A stretch of 64,000 bases of DNA from Streptomyces virginiae (GTDB lineage Bacteria > Actinomycetota > Actinomycetes > Streptomycetales > Streptomycetaceae): the NCBI RefSeq assembly GCF_000720455.1, contig NZ_JOAK01000008.1, positions 1 through 64,000 of the forward strand, in the 5' to 3' direction. Below, one piece after another: positions 59,063 through 64,000 of the stretch. The stretch's first letter is position 1. Every line of letters begins with the position of its first letter. The translations under genes and the position numbers were made by a program. The notes below the pieces were generated by a model that worked only from the letters and a program-made list of their open reading frames with translations, was not told the DNA's origin and did not search any database.

Positions 59063-59902
59063 TCAGGCCGGGACGATCCGAGCCCGGTCCTCCACCGGCC
59101 GGTAGCCCAGCCGCAGGTAGACGCCATTGCTCGTCGGGTTGGCCAGATCGGTGAAGAGGACGACCTCCGAGGCGCCCGCCGCGTACGCCGCCTCGCTCAC
59201 CGCGTGCGTGACCCCGGCGGCGTACCCGCGGCCCCGGAACCCGGGCGGGGTGTAGACGGGCCCGACGCGCGAGGCGGACCCGATCGGACGGGAGAAGGCG
59301 GCCAGCGAGACGGGGACGCCGCCGTCCTCCCACAGCAGGAAGCCCCCGTACGAAAGCCGGTCGCGCACCTGAGCCCCGGTGGGACCGGCCGGGATCTCCA
59401 CCTCCGCGTGGAACGCCTCCAGCCACCGGGTCAGCAGCGGCAGGTCGGCCTCGGTGGCGACCCGCACCCGGCCGGCGGGGGAGGGCTGCGGGGCGACCAG
59501 TGCGGCCAGCCGGTACAGCCGGTGCTCCTCGGCCACGACCGTGGGCCGGCCCCAGGCCAGGGCCAGCGCCTCCGCGTCCCGGCGGCGGGCGTTGACCGCC
59601 CCGAGACCGGCCAGCAGCGGCTCGGTGGTGAGCACGTCGGCCAGCGCACGGACCGCCTCCTGCGGCAACGCGCCGAGCTGCAGCGGGTGCGGCGGAGTGC
59701 ACACCAGCGCGCCGTCGACGGCGCCGTCGGGACCGGTCCACCAGCCGAAGACGGGGGCCTCGGGACCGAAGGTGTGGAGTCCGCGCCGCTCCAGCGCGTC
59801 GGCCACGCTCAGCAGCAGGGTGTTGGGCACGGGCCGCGCGGCCACGGCCGGGCCCGCCGCGGCCCGGTAGGCGGCCAGGTCGGAAGTGAAGGTCCAGGTC
59901 AT
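59063..59902 (-). CDS. GNAT family N-acetyltransferase
   Basis: 279 residues. A divergent N-terminal half (possibly a second, degenerate GNAT fold) and a C-terminal GNAT domain with RVGPVYTPPGFRGRGYAAGVTHAVSE (acetyl-CoA loop) and LFTDLANPTSNGVYLRLGYRPVED. The substrate is unknown. It follows the PaaX-type gene by 42 bp on the same strand and may be part of that operon. Confidence 0.9.
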   Translation of the reverse strand: MTWTFTSDLAAYRAAAGPAVAARPVPNTLLLSVADALERRGLHTFGPEAPVFGWWTGPDGAVDGALVCTPPHPLQLGALPQEAVRALADVLTTEPLLAGLGAVNARRRDAEALALAWGRPTVVAEEHRLYRLAALVAPQPSPAGRVRVATEADLPLLTRWLEAFHAEVEIPAGPTGAQVRDRLSYGGFLLWEDGGVPVSLAAFSRPIGSASRVGPVYTPPGFRGRGYAAGVTHAVSEAAYAAGASEVVLFTDLANPTSNGVYLRLGYRPVEDRARIVPA

Positions 59903-59944
59903 GGCTCATCCTGCCGCGGCGGCGTCACCACCCGCACCGTCTTT

Positions 59945-60754
59945 TCAGGCGGCCTGCAGTTCCACGTACTCCGCCCCGATGTCCCGCAGGCGGGCGTGGA
60001 ATTCGGCGAAGACGGCCGCCGACCGGTCGCCCGGCCAGCCCGCCGGGAGCAGCTCGCGCGGCAGGCCCGGATCGGCGTACGGCAGGCGGCGCCAGCTGTC
60101 CAGCGCGAGGAGGTAGCCGCGGTAGGCCTCCTCCGGGGTCGGCGGGGGGCCGGACTGGAGGGCGCGCAGGGCCGGTTCGTGCAGGTCGAGGAACTCCTCG
60201 TGCTGTTTGGCCAGCGCCGCCAGGTCCCACCAGCGGGCCACCGCCTCGGCGGCCGGGGCGAAGCCCAGGTGATCGCCGCGGAACAGCTCCACATACGGCG
60301 TCAGGTGCAGCCGCTCCAGCGTGTGCGCGGTCTCCTCCGCCAGCCGGGCCGGCGCGATCCACACGCCCGGCGCCACCGCGCCGAAGCCGAGCCCGGCCAG
60401 CCGGGAACGCAGCAGGTGCCGTTTGCTCCGCTCCTGCTCCGGCACGGAGAACACCGCCACCAGCCATTCGTCCGACGGCTGCGGGCCGCCGTAGATCCGG
60501 CGGTCGCCGTCGTCCAGCAGCCGGCGCGCCTCGCCGGACAGCTCGTACGCCGCCGCGCCGTCCGCCGTGCGCGCGGGCAGCAGGAAGCCGCGCCGCTTCA
60601 GCCGGGACACCGACGAGCGGACCGACGGGGCGTCCACGCCGGCCGTGCCCAGCAGGCGGACCAGCGCGGACACCGGGACCGGGCCCTCGAAGGCCCGCCC
60701 GTAGGCTCCGTAGAACGTGACGATCAGAGATCGCGGAGTGTGCTGCTCGACCAC
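59945..60754 (-). CDS. PaaX-family transcriptional regulator
   Basis: 269 residues. The N-terminal winged helix (SLIVTFYGAYGR, VSALVRLLGTAGVDAPSVRSSVSRLKRRGFL) and the PaaX C-terminal region (DEWLVAVFSVPEQERSKRHLLRSRLAGLGFGAVAPGVWIAP) are clear. PaaX-type proteins repress aromatic catabolic operons and are released by an aryl-CoA. It lies 4 bp downstream of the CoA-ligase gene, so the ligase product could be the inducer. It is the leading candidate for binding the two TGACGGYAGTCA sites. Confidence 0.92.
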   Translation of the reverse strand: MVEQHTPRSLIVTFYGAYGRAFEGPVPVSALVRLLGTAGVDAPSVRSSVSRLKRRGFLLPARTADGAAAYELSGEARRLLDDGDRRIYGGPQPSDEWLVAVFSVPEQERSKRHLLRSRLAGLGFGAVAPGVWIAPARLAEETAHTLERLHLTPYVELFRGDHLGFAPAAEAVARWWDLAALAKQHEEFLDLHEPALRALQSGPPPTPEEAYRGYLLALDSWRRLPYADPGLPRELLPAGWPGDRSAAVFAEFHARLRDIGAEYVELQAA

Positions 60755-60758
60755 GGCT

Positions 60759-62417
60759 TCACTCTAGGGCGTCTCGCCGGCCGGGCACGGTTCCTTGATC
60801 GCGCAACCGGAAGCGCTGGAGCTTGCCCGTGGCGGTCCGGGGGAGCGTGGGGAGGAAGACGAAGGAGCGCGGGCACTTGTGCGGGGCCAGTTCCGCCCGC
60901 ATGAAGGTGCGCAGGGCGTCCTCCGTCAGCACCACGCCCTCACGGACGACGGTGTACGCCACGACGACCTGCCCGCGTCGCTCGTCCGGGCGGCCCACGA
61001 CCGCGGCCTCCACCACGTCGGGGTGGCGCAGCAGGGCCTCCTCCACCTCAGGGCCCGCGATGTTGTAGCCAGCCGAGACGATCATGTCGTCGGCGCGCGC
61101 GACGTAGCGGAAGTAGCCCTCGGCGTCGCGCACGTAGGTGTCGCCGGTCAGGTTCCAGCCGCCCTGTACGTACTCCGCCTGCCGGGGATCGGCCAGATAG
61201 CGGCAGCCCACCGGGCCGCGCACGGCCAGCAGCCCCGGCTCGCCGTCCGCCACCGGCCGTCCGGCCCGGTCCACGACGCGGGCCTCCCAGCCGGGCACCA
61301 CCCGGCCGGTCGTGCCGGGCCGGATGTCCTCGTCGGCGGCGGAGATGAAGATGTGCAGCAGTTCGGTCGCCCCGATGCCGTTGACGATGCGCAGACCGGT
61401 CCGTTCGTACCAGGCCCGCCAGGTGGCGGCGGGCAGGTTCTCCCCGGCCGAGACGCAGCGGCGCAGCGCCGACAGGTCGTACATGCCCACGTCGTACGGC
61501 CCGAGGGCGTCCAGCATCGTCCGGTAGGCGGTCGGCGCGGTGAACAGCACCGTCACCCGGTGCTCGGCGAGCGCGGGCAGCAGCCGGCGCGGCACCGCGT
61601 CCTCCAGCAGCAGCGCGCACGCGCCGGCGCGCAGCGGGAAGACGACGAGCCCGCCGAGGCCGAAGGTGAAGCCGAGCGGCGGGCTGCCCGCGAACACGTC
61701 GTCGGGGCGGGGCCGCAGCACGTGGCGGGAGAAGGTGTCGGCGACGGCGAGCAGGTCGCGGTGGAAGTGCATGCAGCCCTTGGGCCGCCCGGTGGTCCCT
61801 GAGGTGAAGGCGATCAGGGCGACGTCGTCCGCGGAGGTCGGGACGGCGGGGAAGGGCGCGTCGTGGCGCTCGGCCAGTCTCAGCAGGTCGTCCGGGGCGC
61901 CGCCCCCGTAGGCGGTGATCCGCAGCCCCGGCACCTCGGCCTTCACCAGGTCGTCCAGCACGTCCGCATGGCACAGGGCGTGCCGGACCTGGGCCATCGC
62001 GCACACCGTCGCCAGCTCCTGCGCGCGCTGATGGGGCAGTACGGTGACGGCGACCGCGCCCGCCTTCATGACCGCGAGCCAGCACGCGGCGAGCCAGGGG
62101 CCGGTGGGCCCGCGCAGGAGCACCCGGTTGCCGGGTACGACGCCGAGGTCGGCCGTGAGGACGTGGGCGAGGCGGTCCACGCGGTCGCGCAGCCCGCCGT
62201 ACGTCCACACCTCGCCGGCGCCGTCGCGGAGGGCCGGGCGGTCGGCGCCACCGTGCCCGAACCTGGCGATGGTGGCGTCGAGCAGCTCGGCACCGCAGTT
62301 CAGCCGGTCCGGATAGGCCAGTTCGGGCAGATCGAAGAGGAGCTCCGGCCAGGCGTCCGCGGGTGGCAGATGGTCGCGGGCGAAGGTGTCGGCGTGAGCG
62401 GAAGGCTTGAGGTCCAA
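60759..62417 (-). CDS. Aryl-CoA ligase, 2-aminobenzoate/benzoate-CoA ligase type
   Basis: 552 residues. Adenylate-forming motifs: FTSGTTGRPKGCMHFHRD, and NGIGATELLHIF, with SAGYNIAGPEVEE and PRTATGKLQRF near the end. HADTFARDHLPPADAWPEL at the start and the GPTGPWLAACWLAVMKAGAVAV block resemble 2-aminobenzoate-CoA ligases. TTG 62417 is chosen because AAGGGGGG lies upstream and the N-terminus then matches the family; the in-frame upstream part is not homologous. It activates the aromatic acid to its CoA thioester for the bifunctional monooxygenase. Confidence 0.9.
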   Translation of the reverse strand: MDLKPSAHADTFARDHLPPADAWPELLFDLPELAYPDRLNCGAELLDATIARFGHGGADRPALRDGAGEVWTYGGLRDRVDRLAHVLTADLGVVPGNRVLLRGPTGPWLAACWLAVMKAGAVAVTVLPHQRAQELATVCAMAQVRHALCHADVLDDLVKAEVPGLRITAYGGGAPDDLLRLAERHDAPFPAVPTSADDVALIAFTSGTTGRPKGCMHFHRDLLAVADTFSRHVLRPRPDDVFAGSPPLGFTFGLGGLVVFPLRAGACALLLEDAVPRRLLPALAEHRVTVLFTAPTAYRTMLDALGPYDVGMYDLSALRRCVSAGENLPAATWRAWYERTGLRIVNGIGATELLHIFISAADEDIRPGTTGRVVPGWEARVVDRAGRPVADGEPGLLAVRGPVGCRYLADPRQAEYVQGGWNLTGDTYVRDAEGYFRYVARADDMIVSAGYNIAGPEVEEALLRHPDVVEAAVVGRPDERRGQVVVAYTVVREGVVLTEDALRTFMRAELAPHKCPRSFVFLPTLPRTATGKLQRFRLRDQGTVPGRRDALE

Positions 62418-62523
62418 GGCGGGTTCGCCCCCCTTGCAGCGGTCCGGAGTGGGGTGGGGCCGGCCGTGCGGTCGTTTCTCCCGGCGACCGCCGGGAGGTA
62501 CACCTTGGAGCGTATCGTGATGG

Positions 62524-62535
62524 TGACGGCAGTCA
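62524..62535. promoter_or_regulatory. TGACGGCAGTCA operator, copy 2
   Basis: The same 12-bp palindrome as at 55919 with one base change, in the 148-bp divergent region between the ligase-PaaX operon and the acyl-CoA dehydrogenase-RidA operon. It lies 30 bp before the dehydrogenase start and 106 bp before the ligase start. Confidence 0.65.
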
Positions 62536-62565
62536 ACAGGACGCGATAGATGCGGGGATGTTCGG

Positions 62566-63717
62566 ATGACCGGATTCGCGCTCGGGGTGGACCAGGAGGA
62601 GTGGTGCGGGCGGTTGCGCGCACTGTCGGCCGAACGGCTGAGGCCGCTCGCGGAGAAGGGAGAACCGGGCAGGGTCAACCGGCCGCTGCTGGCGGCGTTG
62701 GGTGAGCTGGGCCTGCTGGAGCGGGTGTTCGCCTCGGGTGCGCTGGAACTCTGCCTGCTGCGGGAGTCCCTGGCCTACGGCTGCACGGAGGCCGAGACCG
62801 CGCTGGCCCTGCAGGGCCTGGGGGCGTACCCGGTCCTGCGGGCCGGGAGCGAGGCGCAGCGGGAGCGGTGGCTGCCGCAGGTCCGGTCGGGGCGGGCCGT
62901 GGCCGCGTTCGCGCTGAGCGAGCCGGGGGCGGGCTCGGACGCGGCGGCGCTGGCGCTGGCCGCGGTCCCGGACACGGCCGCCGGGGACGGCGGCAGGAGT
63001 GGCGGTTGGCGGCTCAGCGGCGAGAAGTGCTGGATCTCCAACGCGCCCGAAGCGGATTTCTACACCGTGTTCGCCCGTACGGGTGAAGGGCCGGGGGCGA
63101 AGGGGGTGTCGGCCTTCCTCGTCCCCGCGGACCGCGAGGGCCTCAGCGGCGAGCCGCTGGACATGCTGTCCCCGCACCCCATCGGATCGCTCCGGTTCGA
63201 CGGGGTCCCGGTCGGCCCGGAGGACCTGCTCGGCGAGCCCGGACGGGGCTTCCGCGTCGCCATGGACACCCTGAACCTCTTCCGGCCCAGCGTCGGCGCG
63301 TTCGCGGTGGGCATGGCCCGGGCCGCGCTGGACGCGACGCTCGCCCACACGGCCGGGCGGACCGCGTTCGGCGGAACGCTGAGCGACCTCCAGGCTGTGG
63401 CGCACCGAGTGGCCGAGATGGCCACGCGTACGGAGGCGGCCCGGCTGCTGGTGTACGCGGCGGCGGGGGCGTACGACCGGGGCGCGGCGGACGTGCCGGG
63501 GCGGGCGGCGATGGCGAAGCTGCTGGCCACGGAGACGGCCCAGTACGTGGTGGACCACGCGGTCCAGCTGCACGGGGCGGTCGCCCTGCGGCGGGGGCAC
63601 CTGCTGGAACACCTCTACCGGGAGGTGCGGGCACCGCGGATCTACGAGGGGGCGAGCGAAGTGCAGCGCACGATCATCGCGAAGGAGCTGTACGGGGCGT
63701 TGGGGGCCGGGCGGTGA
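62566..63717 (+). CDS. Acyl-CoA dehydrogenase
   Basis: 383 residues. FAD/acyl-CoA motifs FALSEPGAGSDAAA and EKCWISNAPEADFY (a variant of WITNA), and the catalytic Glu in RIYEGASEVQRTIIAKEL near residue 366. It would oxidise an alicyclic CoA thioester in the aromatic pathway. It overlaps the RidA-like start by GTGA. Confidence 0.93.
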   Translation: MTGFALGVDQEEWCGRLRALSAERLRPLAEKGEPGRVNRPLLAALGELGLLERVFASGALELCLLRESLAYGCTEAETALALQGLGAYPVLRAGSEAQRERWLPQVRSGRAVAAFALSEPGAGSDAAALALAAVPDTAAGDGGRSGGWRLSGEKCWISNAPEADFYTVFARTGEGPGAKGVSAFLVPADREGLSGEPLDMLSPHPIGSLRFDGVPVGPEDLLGEPGRGFRVAMDTLNLFRPSVGAFAVGMARAALDATLAHTAGRTAFGGTLSDLQAVAHRVAEMATRTEAARLLVYAAAGAYDRGAADVPGRAAMAKLLATETAQYVVDHAVQLHGAVALRRGHLLEHLYREVRAPRIYEGASEVQRTIIAKELYGALGAGR

Positions 63718-64000
63718 GCCTTGAGCGGATCAACCCGGCGGAGTTGTCGCCGGCGACGGGTTTCTCGCACGCGGTGGTGGCGACCGGCTCGCGGCTGGTG
63801 TTCCTGGCGGGCCAGACCGCGCTGGACGGCGCCGGCAAGGTCGTGGGGGAGACCCTGCCGGAGCAGTTCGAGACGGCCCTGGCCAACCTCCTGTCGGCCC
63901 TGGCCGCGGCGGGCGGTGCCCCGGCGGACCTGGCCCGGGTGACGGTGTACGCGGTCGACGTGGCCGCGTACCGGGTGCACGCGGGCGAACTGGGCCGGAT
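63714..64000 (+). CDS. RidA/YjgF-family enamine deaminase, partial at right edge
   Basis: First 95 residues, beginning MSLERINPAELSPATGFSHAVVATGSRLVFLAGQTALDGAGKVVG. GQTA and the following helix are typical of the RidA fold; the C-terminal Arg-containing motif is outside the window. RidA proteins hydrolyse reactive enamines and imines. The product of 2-aminobenzoyl-CoA monooxygenase/reductase is a cyclic enamine, so a pathway-specific deaminase is plausible. Coupled to the dehydrogenase. Confidence 0.85.
   Translation, partial: MSLERINPAELSPATGFSHAVVATGSRLVFLAGQTALDGAGKVVGETLPEQFETALANLLSALAAAGGAPADLARVTVYAVDVAAYRVHAGELGR

Noticed and set aside
56888..60904. Plus-strand 1338-residue frame
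   Set aside because: It spans genes on both strands without a recognisable domain.

Overview
The window looks like a chromosomal stretch of a Streptomyces or a close relative. Base composition is very GC-rich. Many genes use GTG or TTG starts and many overlap by 4 nt. Typical actinobacterial families are present: a LmbU regulator, an MbtH protein, DUF6099, a SepF-like protein, mutAB-meaB, an iron box of the DtxR/DmdR type, and a bacterial Pnkp/Hen1 pair. I found no rRNA, tRNA, CRISPR array or insertion sequence.

1-21 kb holds the edge of a specialised-metabolite cluster. A minus-strand operon (aminotransferase, cytochrome P450, modular type I PKS) leaves through the left edge. It is followed by a LmbU-type regulator, a PaiB-like protein best read as a heme-dependent piperazate synthase (KtzT/PipS), an ornithine N5-hydroxylase (KtzI type), an MbtH protein, an extra N-acetylglutamate kinase and an MMPL exporter. 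The hydroxylase and PaiB-like pair predicts a piperazic-acid-containing product. The MbtH protein predicts NRPS genes beyond the left edge, and the kinase may raise ornithine supply. Three divergent intergenic regions each carry a copy of the same 16-20 bp palindrome, so the cluster probably has its own regulon. The PKS is unusual. Its N-terminal KS is miniaturised and lacks catalytic residues, the KR lacks its NADPH-binding loop, and the last KS is broken by a deletion with a frameshift near 950. An Lrp regulator and an asparaginase close this part.

21-31 kb has a NACHT NTPase with a leucine-rich C-terminus (a bacterial NLR-like protein). After it, on the minus strand, is a tightly overlapping ROK regulator-mutA-mutB-meaB operon for methylmalonyl-CoA metabolism.

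31-40 kb is an organosulfur operon: an AtsK/TauD-type dioxygenase, an SsuE-like FMN reductase, a sulfonate ABC transporter, an FMN monooxygenase, a FAD flavoprotein and a 2x[4Fe-4S] ferredoxin. A 33-codon, apparently leaderless, cysteine-rich ORF lies about 460 bp upstream with a run of hairpins between. This fits a cysteine-responsive attenuator.

40-55 kb is mostly housekeeping or accessory: a quinone-type oxidoreductase, a DUF2470 protein under an iron box, a SepF-like gene, an AAA ATPase with a MazG-like protein, DUF6099, a luciferase-like oxidoreductase, a homocysteine methyltransferase, an excalibur-domain protein, the Hen1-Pnkp RNA-repair cassette, a secreted protein, and arginine deiminase next to ornithine carbamoyltransferase.

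55-64 kb is an aromatic-CoA catabolic island. It has an enoyl-CoA hydratase, a fused FAD monooxygenase/Old Yellow Enzyme of the 2-aminobenzoyl-CoA (or salicylyl-CoA) type, a GNAT protein, a PaaX-type regulator, a 2-aminobenzoate-CoA-ligase-like enzyme, an acyl-CoA dehydrogenase and a RidA-like protein cut by the right edge. A shared 12-bp palindrome lies in front of the first operon and between the two divergent right-hand operons, and probably binds the PaaX-type protein.
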